Counted from the first letter of the stretch, positions 9,452-18,367 are shown. The stretch is 64,000 nucleotides of DNA from Paramesorhizobium deserti (GCF_001558695.1 NZ_LNTU01000001.1:620001-684000); one strand, 5' to 3'. A program made the numbers and translations. The notes: generated from the sequence alone by a model not told the origin.

Positions 9452-10957
9452 ATGGCATCAGCAGGACCCGGACTAACCGAACGGGGGGTGGCGGAATCGG
9501 CCAGCTTTGAAACCGAAGCCCCGGATATCAGAGCGGGCAGGCTAAACGCTGCCGCCTATGACCAGGTCTTCGACGATCTGCACCCGCCGCTGACGCGGCA
9601 TGAAGCCTTCGTCGAGGCGGACCGCTGCTATTTCTGCTATGACGCACCGTGCATGAATGCCTGCCCGACGGGCATCGATATCCCCCTCTTCATCCGCCAG
9701 ATCGCCGCCGACAATCCGACCGGTTCGGCCAAGACGATTTTGGCCGAAAACATTCTCGGCGGCATGTGTGCCCGCGTCTGCCCGACCGAGACGCTGTGCG
9801 AGCAGGCCTGCGTGCGCGAGGCGGCGGAAGGCAAGCCGGTGAAGATCGGCCTCCTGCAGCGCTACGCGACCGACCATCTGATGGCGGAAGACAAGCATCC
9901 CTTCACCCGCGCAGCTCCGACGGGCAAGCACGTCGCCGTGGTTGGCGCCGGGCCAGCCGGATTGTCGGCGGCGCATCGCCTTGCCCAACACGGCCATGAG
10001 GTGACGATTTTCGAGGCGCGGCCGAAAGGCGGCGGGCTCAACGAATACGGCATCGCCGCCTACAAGACCGTCGACGATTTCGCCCAGAAGGAACTCGATT
10101 TCATCCTGAAGATCGGCGGCATCACCATCGAGTACGACAAGGCGCTCGGCCGCGACATCAGCATCGAAGCGCTGAAGGCCGGCTATGACGCGGTGTTCCT
10201 CGGCATGGGCCTGCCCGAGGTCAACGATCTCGGTCTGGAAGGCGAGGATGCGGATGGCTGCATCGACGCGGTGGACTATATCGCGGCACTGCGCCAGAGC
10301 GATGATCTTTCCGCCCTCCCCGTCGGCCGCAACGTGGTGGTGATCGGCGGCGGCATGACGGCCATCGACATCGCCATCCAGATCAAGCTGCTGGGTGCGG
10401 AGAACGTCACCATCGCCTACCGGCGTGGGCGCGAAAGCATGAACGCCAGCGCCTATGAGCAGGAGCTGGCGCAGACGCATGGCGCCATCATCCGCCACTG
10501 GCTGCAGCCAAAAGCGCTGAAGCACAATGCTGCGGGCGCCATCTGCGGCATCGAACTCGAATATACGGCCCAGCCGAACGGTAAGCTCACCGGCACGGGC
10601 GAGACGCTGACGCTTCCCGCAGACCAAGTGTTCAAGGCGATCGGCCAGAGCTTCGACGCCCATCCCCTCGCCGGTTCCGGCATCGGCCTGGCGAAGGGTC
10701 GCATCAGCGTCGATGCGGAACGCCGCACCTCCGTGGAAGGCATCTGGGCCGGCGGCGATTGCGTGGCGGACGGACAGGATTTGACGGTGGCTTCCGTGCA
10801 GGACGGCAAGCTCGCGGCGGAATCCATTCACCGCGCCCTGATGCGGATTCCCGATCAGATCGACGGATTTGCCGAAGCGGTGCTTGCCGGCGGTATCAGC
10901 AGCCCTGCCGAACACTTGCCTCAACCGGACGGCTCCGCCCGTCCGACGGCGCGCTAG
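9452..10957 (+). CDS. preT: NAD(P)-dependent dihydropyrimidine dehydrogenase subunit PreT
   Basis: PreT is the flavoprotein subunit that passes electrons from NAD(P)H to PreA for uracil/thymine reduction. The 501-residue product has GltD-like architecture: cysteine-rich Fe-S segments CYFCYDAPCMNACPTG and VCPTETLCEQAC (about residues 55-115), an FAD-binding VVGAGPAGLSAAHRL (about 167) and a second nucleotide fold VVVIGGGMTAIDIAI (about 290). The start at 9452 is preferred over 9443 because GGGAG is 9 bases upstream of it and abuts the earlier ATG. It is followed at a 21-base gap by preA. Confidence 0.95.
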   Translation: MASAGPGLTERGVAESASFETEAPDIRAGRLNAAAYDQVFDDLHPPLTRHEAFVEADRCYFCYDAPCMNACPTGIDIPLFIRQIAADNPTGSAKTILAENILGGMCARVCPTETLCEQACVREAAEGKPVKIGLLQRYATDHLMAEDKHPFTRAAPTGKHVAVVGAGPAGLSAAHRLAQHGHEVTIFEARPKGGGLNEYGIAAYKTVDDFAQKELDFILKIGGITIEYDKALGRDISIEALKAGYDAVFLGMGLPEVNDLGLEGEDADGCIDAVDYIAALRQSDDLSALPVGRNVVVIGGGMTAIDIAIQIKLLGAENVTIAYRRGRESMNASAYEQELAQTHGAIIRHWLQPKALKHNAAGAICGIELEYTAQPNGKLTGTGETLTLPADQVFKAIGQSFDAHPLAGSGIGLAKGRISVDAERRTSVEGIWAGGDCVADGQDLTVASVQDGKLAAESIHRALMRIPDQIDGFAEAVLAGGISSPAEHLPQPDGSARPTAR

Positions 10958-10978
10958 AAACGGAGAAGGACCACAATC

Positions 10979-12286
10979 ATGGCTGATCTCTCCTGCAATT
11001 TCCTCGGCATCAAATCCCCCAACCCGTTCTGGCTCGCTTCCGCGCCGCCGACCGACAAGGCTTATAATGTCGAGCGCGCCTTCAAGGCCGGTTGGGGCGG
11101 CGTCGTCTGGAAGACGCTCGGCGAACAGGGCCCGCCGGTCGTCAATGTCAATGGGCCGCGTTATGGCGCGATCCATGGGCCGGACCGCAGGCTCCTCGGC
11201 CTCAACAATATCGAGCTCATCACCGATCGGCCGCTGGACGTGAATTTGCGGGAGATGAAGGAGGTGAAGATGCGCTGGCCGGACCGTGCGCTGGTCGCCT
11301 CCATCATGGTGCCCTGCGAGGAGCGGGCCTGGAAGGCGATCCTGCCGCTGGTCGAGGAGACGGGCGCCGACGGGATCGAACTCAATTTCGGCTGTCCGCA
11401 CGGGATGAGCGAGCGCGGCATGGGCGCCGCCGTCGGCCAGGTGCCGGAATATATCGAGATGGTAGTGCGCTGGTGCAAGCAATATACGCGCATGCCCGTC
11501 ATCACCAAGCTCACGCCCAACATCACCGATATCCGCAAGCCGGCGCGTGCGGCGCATGCCGGCGGCACGGATGCGGTATCGCTGATCAACACGATCAATT
11601 CCATCGTCTCCGTCGACCTCGACGATTTTTCGCCCGTTCCCGCGATCGACGGGCGCGGCTCGCATGGCGGCTATTGCGGCCCGGCGGTAAAGCCGATCGC
11701 GCTCAACATGGTGGCGGAGATCGCCCGCGATCCGGAAACGCGCGGCCTGCCGATCTCCGGCATCGGCGGCGTCACCACCTGGCGCGACGCGGCCGAGTTC
11801 ATCGCGCTCGGCTGCGGCAATGTGCAGGTCTGCACCGCCGCAATGACCTATGGCTTCAAGGTCGTGCAGGAGATGATCGACGGCCTCTCGGATTGGATGG
11901 ACCGCAAGGGCTTCCGCTCCATCGAGGAGTTCCGCGGCATGGCGGTGCCGAACGTGACGGACTGGCAGTATCTCAACCTGAACTACGTCACCAAGGCGCG
12001 GATCGACCAGGATCTCTGCATCAAATGCGGTCGCTGCCACATCGCCTGCGAGGACACCTCACACCAGGCGATCACCGCGACGATCAATGGCGCCAGGCAT
12101 TTCGAGGTAATCGACGAGGAATGCGTCGGCTGCAATCTGTGCGTCAATGTCTGCCCGGTCGAGGACTGCATCACGATGGAGCAGATCGCCGGCACCGACC
12201 CGCGCACGAAAGCGCCGATCCATCCGGATTACGCCAATTGGACGACGCACCCGAACAACCCGATGGCGAAGCTGGCGGCGGAGTAG
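10979..12286 (+). CDS. preA: NAD-dependent dihydropyrimidine dehydrogenase subunit PreA
   Basis: PreA is the catalytic FMN subunit that reduces uracil or thymine to the dihydro form, the first step of the reductive pyrimidine pathway. Its 435 residues comprise a dihydroorotate-dehydrogenase-like barrel (NFGCPHGMSERGMG, about residue 137, includes the active-site region) and two C-terminal 4Fe-4S clusters, CIKCGRCHIAC and CVGCNLCVNVCP (about residues 344-393). The start has AGAAGGA upstream. It forms an operon with preT and converges on rutR with a gap of only 17 bases. Confidence 0.96.
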   Translation: MADLSCNFLGIKSPNPFWLASAPPTDKAYNVERAFKAGWGGVVWKTLGEQGPPVVNVNGPRYGAIHGPDRRLLGLNNIELITDRPLDVNLREMKEVKMRWPDRALVASIMVPCEERAWKAILPLVEETGADGIELNFGCPHGMSERGMGAAVGQVPEYIEMVVRWCKQYTRMPVITKLTPNITDIRKPARAAHAGGTDAVSLINTINSIVSVDLDDFSPVPAIDGRGSHGGYCGPAVKPIALNMVAEIARDPETRGLPISGIGGVTTWRDAAEFIALGCGNVQVCTAAMTYGFKVVQEMIDGLSDWMDRKGFRSIEEFRGMAVPNVTDWQYLNLNYVTKARIDQDLCIKCGRCHIACEDTSHQAITATINGARHFEVIDEECVGCNLCVNVCPVEDCITMEQIAGTDPRTKAPIHPDYANWTTHPNNPMAKLAAE

Positions 12287-12303
12287 GGATTTGGCCTTTC
12301 CCG

Positions 12304-12957
12304 TCAGTCGCGTGGTTTGATGCCGTTGAGGATGATGCCGATCACGGCCTGCGCCGTCTGCTCGTGGAAGCCGGGGCGGTTGACCTGCGAACCGAGGATA
12401 GCACGCACCTGCACGTCGAAATCCGCATAATGCTGGGTGGTCGCCCAGATCATGAAGATGAGATGATAGGGATCGACGGGCGCAAGCTTCCTCTCATCCA
12501 CCCAGCGGCGGATAACGGTGGCCTTTTCATCGACGAGCTTTTTCAGATGGCCTTTGAGAAAATCGGAAATCGCCGGCGCGCCGTGCAAAATTTCATTGGC
12601 GAAAAGCCGGGAGGCCTCCGGCTTTTCCTCCGACATCTTCAGCTTGAGCGTGATGTATTTGCGCAACTCCTCGACCGGGTCGCCATCGGGATCGATGTCG
12701 TCCAGCGGGCGCAGCCATTCCTCCAGCGTATCCTCGAGAACCGTCACATAGATGTTCTGCTTGCGCGGAAAATAATAGAGCAGGTTTGGCTTCGACATGC
12801 CCGCCTTGGTGGCGATCTGGTCGATGGTCGAGCCGCGAAAGCCATAAGCGGAAAAAACCTCCAGCGCGGCATCGAGAATGATGCGCCGGTTGATGCCCTG
12901 GATACGGGTCGTGCCCTCGGATTTCGATCCACCCTTGCGTTTCAGCGCTGTGGCCAT
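12304..12957 (-). CDS. rutR: TetR-family pyrimidine regulator RutR
   Basis: The 217-residue protein has a TetR HTH (AALEVFSAYGFRGSTIDQIA, TKAGMSKPNLLYYFPRKQ; about residues 30-65). Its ligand domain is strikingly RutR-like, with ASRLFANEILHGAP, KLAPVDPYHLIFMIWATTQH and YADF. In Escherichia coli RutR binds uracil and controls pyrimidine use. Here it sits between preTA and pydC and is divergent from pydC. A near-perfect RutR-type operator lies in the shared promoter region, and weaker sites precede preT. The ATG beginning MATALKRKG has AAAGGTG upstream; the open frame extends further but that stretch is not conserved-looking. Confidence 0.93.
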   Translation of the reverse strand: MATALKRKGGSKSEGTTRIQGINRRIILDAALEVFSAYGFRGSTIDQIATKAGMSKPNLLYYFPRKQNIYVTVLEDTLEEWLRPLDDIDPDGDPVEELRKYITLKLKMSEEKPEASRLFANEILHGAPAISDFLKGHLKKLVDEKATVIRRWVDERKLAPVDPYHLIFMIWATTQHYADFDVQVRAILGSQVNRPGFHEQTAQAVIGIILNGIKPRD

Positions 12958-13306
12958 TTGACACCTTTCAATCGGCGGAGCACCTTCCGAAAGCGCTTGA
13001 CCGCACCCCACCGCTCTTCTAGCCTGCATTTTGACCAAGTAGTCAAGTTTTTGATTGCGCGCCGCCCCCGCGCGGCGGGTCACGGGAACATAACAAACAC
13101 AGCGGATAAATGCCGCAACCAGGAGGCAGGGCGCATGTCGGCTACGGCATCGAGCACCAATCATTTCGGCGCATCCCGGATGCCGTTCCCGGCCAATCGC
13201 CAGTTCCCAAAGATCATCTTAGAAAGCCGTATCGACCAGCTTTTTGGGATGCTGGGGGATAAGCTTCCACAGGATTAACCGCAAACATACCGGAGGGAAT
13301 TCGATC
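12958..13306. promoter_or_regulatory. Divergent promoter region between rutR and pydC
   Basis: These 349 bases contain no convincing gene. The main signal is the RutR-like palindrome at 13031-13046. The pydC-proximal part ends in a good ribosome binding site, GGAGGGAATTCGATC, just before the ATG at 13307. No other strong repeat or promoter hexamer pair was identified with confidence. Confidence 0.6.
13031..13046. promoter_or_regulatory. RutR operator (TTGACCA-AG-TAGTCAA)
   Basis: This 16-base dyad differs from the known RutR consensus TTGACCAnnTGGTCAA at a single position. It lies in the rutR-pydC divergent region, 74 bases from the rutR start codon and 260 from pydC, where it could repress both directions until uracil is present. 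Confidence 0.8.
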
Positions 13307-14554
13307 ATGGCGCTCAATGGCAATCTCAGGATCAACGGCGATCGGCTCTGGGAAAGCCTGATGGAGATGGCGAAGATCGGCCCGGGGGTGCGCGGCGGCA
13401 ACAACCGCCAGACGCTGACTGACGCGGATGCGGAGGGGCGGCGTCTCTTCCAGACATGGTGCGAAGCGGCGGGCATGATGGTCACCGTCGACAAGATGGG
13501 GACGATGTTCGCCACCCGCCCCGGCACCGACGCGGAAGCCCTGCCCGTCTATGTCGGCAGCCATCTCGACACGCAGCCGACCGGCGGCAAATATGACGGC
13601 GTGCTGGGGGTGCTGAGCGGGCTCGAACTGGTGCGGACGTTGAACGACCTCGACATCAGGACGAAGCACCCGATCGTCATTACCAACTGGACCAATGAGG
13701 AAGGGGCGCGCTTCGCCCCGGCCATGCTCGCCTCTGGCGTCTTCGCCGGCGTGCACACGCTCGACTACGCCTATGCCCGCACTGACCCCGAGGGCAAGAC
13801 CTTCGGCGAGGAGCTGAAACGCATCGGCTGGGTGGGCGAGGAGGAGGTCGGCGCGCGCAAGATGCACGCCTATCTCGAATATCACATCGAGCAGGGGCCG
13901 ATCCTCGAAGCCGAGGACAAGCAGATCGGCGTCGTCACCCATTGCCAGGGTCTCTGGTGGCTGGAGGTGACGCTGACGGGCAAGGAGGCGCATACCGGCT
14001 CGACCCCGATGGACATGCGGGTCAATGCCGGGCTGGCCATGGCGCGCATCCTGGAGATGGTGCAGGCGGTCGCCATGGAGAACCAGCCGGGCGCTGTCGG
14101 CGGCGTCGGACAGATGTTCTTCTCACCCAATTCGCGCAACGTGCTGCCGGGCAAGGTGGTGTTTACCATCGACATCCGGACTCCTGATCAGGCGAAGCTC
14201 GACCGCATGCGGGCCAGGATCGAGGCGGAAGCACCTGCGATCGCCGAAGCACTCGGCGTCGGCTGCTCGATCGAGGCGGTCGGGCATTTTGACCCCGTCA
14301 CGTTCGATCCGGTGCTGGTCGGCCGCGTCCGCGACGCCGCCGAGCGCCTCGGCTACAGCCATATGAACATTATCTCCGGCGCGGGCCACGACGCCTGCTG
14401 GGCGGCCAAAGTGGCACCCACGACCATGATCATGTGCCCCTGCGTCGACGGCCTCAGCCACAATGAGGATGAGGAGATTTCCAGGGAATGGGCGGCCGCG
14501 GGCGCGGATGTGCTCCTCCACGCGGCAGTCGAGACGGCGGAGATCGTGGAGTAG
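13307..14554 (+). CDS. pydC: Zn-dependent amidohydrolase, N-carbamoyl-beta-alanine amidohydrolase type
   Basis: This M20/M28-like metallo-amidohydrolase (415 residues) belongs to the group of N-carbamoyl-L-amino-acid hydrolases and bacterial beta-ureidopropionases. Visible motifs are GSHLDTQPTGGKYDGVLGVL (first metal His/Asp, about residue 85), NEEGARFAPAM (metal Glu, about 130), HIEQGPILE and the late GAGHDACWAA and SHNEDEE. In this locus it would hydrolyse N-carbamoyl-beta-alanine to beta-alanine, CO2 and ammonia, the third step. Allantoate or other carbamoyl substrates are possible, but context favours pyrimidine degradation. The ATG follows GGAGGG. Confidence 0.9.
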   Translation: MALNGNLRINGDRLWESLMEMAKIGPGVRGGNNRQTLTDADAEGRRLFQTWCEAAGMMVTVDKMGTMFATRPGTDAEALPVYVGSHLDTQPTGGKYDGVLGVLSGLELVRTLNDLDIRTKHPIVITNWTNEEGARFAPAMLASGVFAGVHTLDYAYARTDPEGKTFGEELKRIGWVGEEEVGARKMHAYLEYHIEQGPILEAEDKQIGVVTHCQGLWWLEVTLTGKEAHTGSTPMDMRVNAGLAMARILEMVQAVAMENQPGAVGGVGQMFFSPNSRNVLPGKVVFTIDIRTPDQAKLDRMRARIEAEAPAIAEALGVGCSIEAVGHFDPVTFDPVLVGRVRDAAERLGYSHMNIISGAGHDACWAAKVAPTTMIMCPCVDGLSHNEDEEISREWAAAGADVLLHAAVETAEIVE

Positions 14555-14575
14555 AGATGCTACCGTTGGCGCATG

Positions 14576-14702
14576 CCCCCTCACCCGTCTCGCTGCGCGA
14601 ACCACCCTCTCCCCGGCGGGGAGAGGAGGTCGCCGGCATCACCGCTGCGCTCTTCTCCCCAGCGGGGAGAAGGTGGCCCGAAGGGCCGGATGAGGGGGGC
14701 TT
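14576..14702. repeat. Palindromic intergenic repeat element next to the DUF559 gene
   Basis: About 127 bases begin CCCCCTCACCC and end GGATGAGGGGGGC, so the tips are inverted. Two internal hairpins are visible: CTCTCCCCGGCGGGGAGAG and CTTCTCCCCAGCGGGGAGAAG. GC-rich palindromes of this kind are common between rhizobial genes. The element lies inside the pyd gene cluster, directly before the DUF559 reading frame. Confidence 0.85.
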
Positions 14703-14706
14703 TCCA

Positions 14707-15153
14707 GTGCGCAATTCAAGACAACCAGTTCCCAAGCGGAGACCGGGGGTCACACAGAAGGCCCGGGCACTCAGGGAGAACGAAACTGAAGCTGAGTACC
14801 GTCTTTGGGGTTACCTCCGGAACCGCTTGTTGAATGGGTACAAATTCTCTCGCCAGATCCTGCTCGGACCTTACATCGTCGATTTTGTTTGTCGGAAACA
14901 ACGTCTCATCATCGAGCTGGATGGTTCTCAGCATGCAAACAGTCAGCATGACGTTATCAGGACCAACTGGCTAAACGCTCATGGCTATTCGGTTCTCCGC
15001 TTCTGGAACGATGAAGTTCTGAAAGAGCGCGGTGCGGTGCTAGACACGATCTGGACCGCTCTTGAAGGGCGCCTTTTCGCCAGATGTGAGGCTATGCGAT
15101 TTTATCCTGCTCCGCAGTCCGAGAATGCCGCAAAAAGGGAGAAGCAATCATGA
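14707..15153 (+). CDS. DUF559 (Vsr-like fold) protein
   Basis: The 148-residue form starts at GTG 14707. An in-frame ATG at 14557 would add 50 residues encoded by the repeat. The core is a DUF559 domain with an endonuclease-like layout: ETEAEYRLWGYLR, YKFSRQILLGPYIVDFVC, LIIELDGSQH, GYSVLRFWNDEVL. The D-x(n)-E-x-D arrangement resembles Vsr/restriction-endonuclease folds, but no activity is established for this family. The stop overlaps the dihydropyrimidinase start as ATGA. Base composition is lower in GC than its neighbours, and it interrupts an otherwise coherent catabolic operon, so it is probably a late insertion. Confidence 0.82.
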   Translation: MRNSRQPVPKRRPGVTQKARALRENETEAEYRLWGYLRNRLLNGYKFSRQILLGPYIVDFVCRKQRLIIELDGSQHANSQHDVIRTNWLNAHGYSVLRFWNDEVLKERGAVLDTIWTALEGRLFARCEAMRFYPAPQSENAAKREKQS

Positions 15154-16604
15154 CAAAGGTCATCAAGGGCGGCACGATCATCGCCGCCGACCGCAGCTAC
15201 AAGGCGGATGTGCTGATCGATGGCGAGCGGATCGCGGCGATCGGCGACGATCTCACCGGTGACGAGGTGATCGACGCGACCGGCTGCTATCTGATGCCGG
15301 GCGGTATAGACCCACATACACATCTGCAGATGCCGTTCATGGGCACCTATTCCTCCGACGATTTCGACACGGGCACGGCGGCGGCGCTGGCCGGCGGCAC
15401 GACGATGGTGGTCGATTTCGTGCTGCCCGGCGCGGAAGGCGGGCTGCTCGACGCGCTGCAGGAATGGTTCCAGAAGGCGGGCAAGGCGCGCACCGACTAT
15501 TCCTTCCACATGGCGATCACCGGCTGGAACAAGCAGATCTTCGACGAGATGCCTGAGGTGGTGGAACGCGGGATCAATACCTTCAAGCATTTCATGGCCT
15601 ATAAGGGCGCGCTGATGGTGAACGACGACGAGATGTTCGCCTCGTTCCAGCGCTGCGCCGAGATCGGCGCCATGCCGCTCGTCCATGCCGAAAACGGCGA
15701 TGTCGTCGCGCATCTCCAGCAGAAGCTGCTTGCGGAGGGCAATAACGGTCCCGAGGCGCATGCCTATTCCCGCCCGCCGGAGGTGGAAGGCGAGGCCACC
15801 AACCGCGCAATCATGATCGCCGATCAGGCGGGCGTTCCGCTCTATGTGGTGCATGTCTCGTGCGAGGAGAGCCATGAGGCGATCCGGCGCGCGCGGCAGA
15901 AGGGCATGCGGGTCTTCGGCGAGCCGCTCGTCCAGCACCTGACCCTCGATGAAAGCGAATATAAGAACGAAAACTGGGACTATGCGGCGCGGCGCGTTAT
16001 GTCGCCACCGTTCCGCGACAAGCGGCATCAGGACGGGTTGTGGGCGGGGCTCGCCGCCGGCAGCCTGCAGGTGGTGGCGACGGACCATTGCGCCTTTACC
16101 ACCGAGCAGAAGCGCTTCGGCCTTGGCGATTTCACCAAGATTCCCAATGGCACGGGCGGGCTCGAGGACCGGCTGCCGGTGCTATGGACCAAGGGCGTGC
16201 GCACCGGGCGGCTGACGCCGAACGAGTTCGTCGCCGTCACCTCCACCAATATCGCCCACATCCTCAATATCTATCCCCGGAAGGGTGCGATCCTGCCGGG
16301 ATCGGACGCGGATATCGTTATCTGGGATCCGGAAGCGAAGAAGACGATCTCGGCGAAGACGCAGAAATCGGCGATCGATTACAATGTCTTCGAGGGCATC
16401 GAGGTGACCGGACTGCCGCGCATGACGCTGTCGCGCGGGCGGATCGCCTATCGGGATGGCGAGGTTCTGGCGGAAACCGGCGACGGCCGCTTTATCGAGC
16501 GCGAGCCGCACGCGCCGGTCAATCGCGCTCTTTCGACGTGGAAGGAACTGGTGGCGCCGCGCAAGGTGGAACGCAAGCCCGAACATATGCCGGCGGGGGT
16601 CTGA
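15150..16604 (+). CDS. pydB: Dihydropyrimidinase (D-hydantoinase)
   Basis: This cyclic amidohydrolase (484 residues) opens dihydrouracil or dihydrothymine to the N-carbamoyl-beta-amino acid, the second step of reductive pyrimidine breakdown. The binuclear metal site is visible: GGIDPHTHLQMPF (His-x-His, about 57-61), the carboxylated lysine in NTFKHFMAYKGAL (about 150), LVHAENGD (about 183), YVVHVSCEE (about 239) and ATDHCAF (about 314). The start overlaps the DUF559 stop; AAAGGGAG lies upstream. The gene is directly coupled (TGATG) to the downstream ABC ATPase. Confidence 0.95.
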   Translation: MTKVIKGGTIIAADRSYKADVLIDGERIAAIGDDLTGDEVIDATGCYLMPGGIDPHTHLQMPFMGTYSSDDFDTGTAAALAGGTTMVVDFVLPGAEGGLLDALQEWFQKAGKARTDYSFHMAITGWNKQIFDEMPEVVERGINTFKHFMAYKGALMVNDDEMFASFQRCAEIGAMPLVHAENGDVVAHLQQKLLAEGNNGPEAHAYSRPPEVEGEATNRAIMIADQAGVPLYVVHVSCEESHEAIRRARQKGMRVFGEPLVQHLTLDESEYKNENWDYAARRVMSPPFRDKRHQDGLWAGLAAGSLQVVATDHCAFTTEQKRFGLGDFTKIPNGTGGLEDRLPVLWTKGVRTGRLTPNEFVAVTSTNIAHILNIYPRKGAILPGSDADIVIWDPEAKKTISAKTQKSAIDYNVFEGIEVTGLPRMTLSRGRIAYRDGEVLAETGDGRFIEREPHAPVNRALSTWKELVAPRKVERKPEHMPAGV

Positions 16605-17446
16605 TGAATGTCGCTGCCGTCATCACGCGAGGGGATATGAACACCGCCGCTTCCGGCCTGAAACCCGATGGCCCGGTGATCGATGCGCGCGGATTGTCGC
16701 TTGTCTTCCAGACCAGCGACGGCCCGGTCCACGCGCTGTCCGATATCGATCTGACGGTCCAGCGTGGCGAGTTCGTCTCCTTCATCGGCCCGTCGGGCTG
16801 CGGCAAGACCACACTGCTCCGCGTCATCGCCGATCTGGAGCAGCCGACATCGGGCACGATAACAGTCAACAGCGTCTCGCCAGAGGAAGCGCGAAGGAAG
16901 CGCGCCTATGGCTATGTTTTCCAGGCGGCCGCGCTCTATCCCTGGCGCACGATTGCCGCCAACATCTCGCTGCCCCTCGAGGTGATGGGCGTGCCGAAGG
17001 CGGAGCGCGCCGCTCTGATCGAGAAGAACCTGGCGCTGGTCAACCTCACCGGCTTCGGCAAGAAATATCCCTGGCAGCTTTCCGGCGGCATGCAGCAGCG
17101 GGCCTCCATCGCCCGGGCGCTCTCCTTCGACCCCGACATGCTTTTGATGGACGAACCGTTCGGCGCGCTCGATGAGATCGTCCGGGACCATCTGAACGAG
17201 CAACTCCTGAAACTATGGGCGAAAACGCGGAAGACGGTGATCTTCGTCACCCATTCCATTCCCGAAGCGGTGTTCCTTTCGACGAAAATCGTCGTGATGA
17301 GCCCACGTCCCGGTCGCATCCACGAGATCATCGATTGCGATCTCGGCCCCGACCGTCCGCTTGAAATCCGCGAAACGCCGGCGTTTCTGAAAATCGCCCA
17401 CCGCGTGCGGGAAGGCTTGAGGCTGGGGCATAGTTATGAGCAGTAG
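16604..17446 (+). CDS. ABC transporter ATP-binding protein (nitrate/taurine/NMT1 type)
   Basis: The 280-residue ATPase has Walker A GPSGCGKTTLL (about residue 64), a Q-loop YVFQAAALYPWR, signature LSGGMQQRASIARAL, Walker B MLLMDEPFGALDE and the switch histidine in VTHSIPEAV. It is the SsuB/TauB/ThiZ-like group, which energises NMT1-type binding-protein importers. The ATG overlaps the dihydropyrimidinase stop, tying the transporter to pyrimidine catabolism. The likely cargo is a pyrimidine or related base, by context only. Upstream in-frame codons lie inside pydB and are not used. Confidence 0.92.
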   Translation: MNVAAVITRGDMNTAASGLKPDGPVIDARGLSLVFQTSDGPVHALSDIDLTVQRGEFVSFIGPSGCGKTTLLRVIADLEQPTSGTITVNSVSPEEARRKRAYGYVFQAAALYPWRTIAANISLPLEVMGVPKAERAALIEKNLALVNLTGFGKKYPWQLSGGMQQRASIARALSFDPDMLLMDEPFGALDEIVRDHLNEQLLKLWAKTRKTVIFVTHSIPEAVFLSTKIVVMSPRPGRIHEIIDCDLGPDRPLEIRETPAFLKIAHRVREGLRLGHSYEQ

Positions 17447-17476
17447 GGCGGGACAGGTTTCAGAGGGGAGCGCAAC

Positions 17477-18367
17477 GTGACCTTCCTGCGCGACAAGTTC
17501 TTTCCGGTAACGACCGTTCTCATCATCATTGTCGCGCTCTGGTATCTGCTGGCGATATTCCTGAACGCGCCTTTCGAGCGCGACCAGGCGGCGCGGGCCA
17601 ATACCACTATTTCGACCGACCAGCTCATCGCCAATACAATGCACCAGGAGCGACCGGTGCTGCCGGCGCCGCATCAGGTGGCGGAAGAGATCCGCAAGAC
17701 TGTCTTTGACATCAGGCCGACCTCGAAACGCAGCCTTCTCTACCATGGCTGGGTCACACTTTCCTCGACGCTTCTGGGCTTCGTTATGGGCTCGCTCCTG
17801 GGCGTCCTGCTTGCCGTCGGCATCGTCCATTCGCGCACGCTCGACAAGAGCCTGATGCCGTGGATCATCGCCTCACAGACCATTCCCATCCTGGCGATTG
17901 CGCCGATGATCATCGTGGTCCTGAACGCGGTCGGTCTGACCGGCCTGCTGCCGAAGGCGATGATCTCTACTTACCTGTCGTTCTTTCCCGTGGCTGTCGG
18001 CATGGTGAAGGGCTTGCGCTCGCCCGAGATCATGCATCTCGACCTGATGCGCACCTATAACGCCTCGGCCTCTCAGATCTTCTGGAAACTGCGCTGGCCG
18101 GCGGCGCTGCCCTATCTCTTCACCTCGATGAAGATCGCCGTCGCCATCAGCCTCGTCGGCGCTATCGTCGGCGAGTTGCCAACCGGCGCGGTGGCGGGGC
18201 TGGGCGCACGGCTCCTCGCCGGCTCCTATTATGGCCAGACGGTGCAGATATGGGCCGCACTCATCGCCGCGTCGCTGATGGCCGCCGTGCTGGTGTCGCT
18301 GGTCGGGCTCGCCGCCCATCTGGTCAACCGGCGCATGGGCGCACGGGCGGAGGGGGCAAGGCCATGA
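17477..18367 (+). CDS. ABC transporter permease (pyrimidine-locus importer, subunit 1)
   Basis: This 296-residue inner-membrane protein of the BPD_transp_1 (SsuC/TauC) type has an N-terminal hydrophobic anchor (VLIIIVALWYLLAIF) and about six transmembrane helices. The coupling-helix region RTYNASASQIFWKLRWPAALPYLF contacts the ATPase. The start is GTG with AGGGGAG upstream. There is an unusual extramembrane stretch of about 60 residues between the first two membrane segments. It overlaps the next permease by ATGA. Confidence 0.9.
   Translation: MTFLRDKFFPVTTVLIIIVALWYLLAIFLNAPFERDQAARANTTISTDQLIANTMHQERPVLPAPHQVAEEIRKTVFDIRPTSKRSLLYHGWVTLSSTLLGFVMGSLLGVLLAVGIVHSRTLDKSLMPWIIASQTIPILAIAPMIIVVLNAVGLTGLLPKAMISTYLSFFPVAVGMVKGLRSPEIMHLDLMRTYNASASQIFWKLRWPAALPYLFTSMKIAVAISLVGAIVGELPTGAVAGLGARLLAGSYYGQTVQIWAALIAASLMAAVLVSLVGLAAHLVNRRMGARAEGARP

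Noticed and set aside
9542-12040. 832-codon minus-strand frame across preT and preA
   Set aside because: It spans two well-supported genes and their junction; composition is typical of an antisense artefact.
11092-13278. 728-codon plus-strand frame across preA and antisense to rutR
   Set aside because: Its sequence is a frame-shifted reading of preA followed by antisense rutR; no domain is visible.
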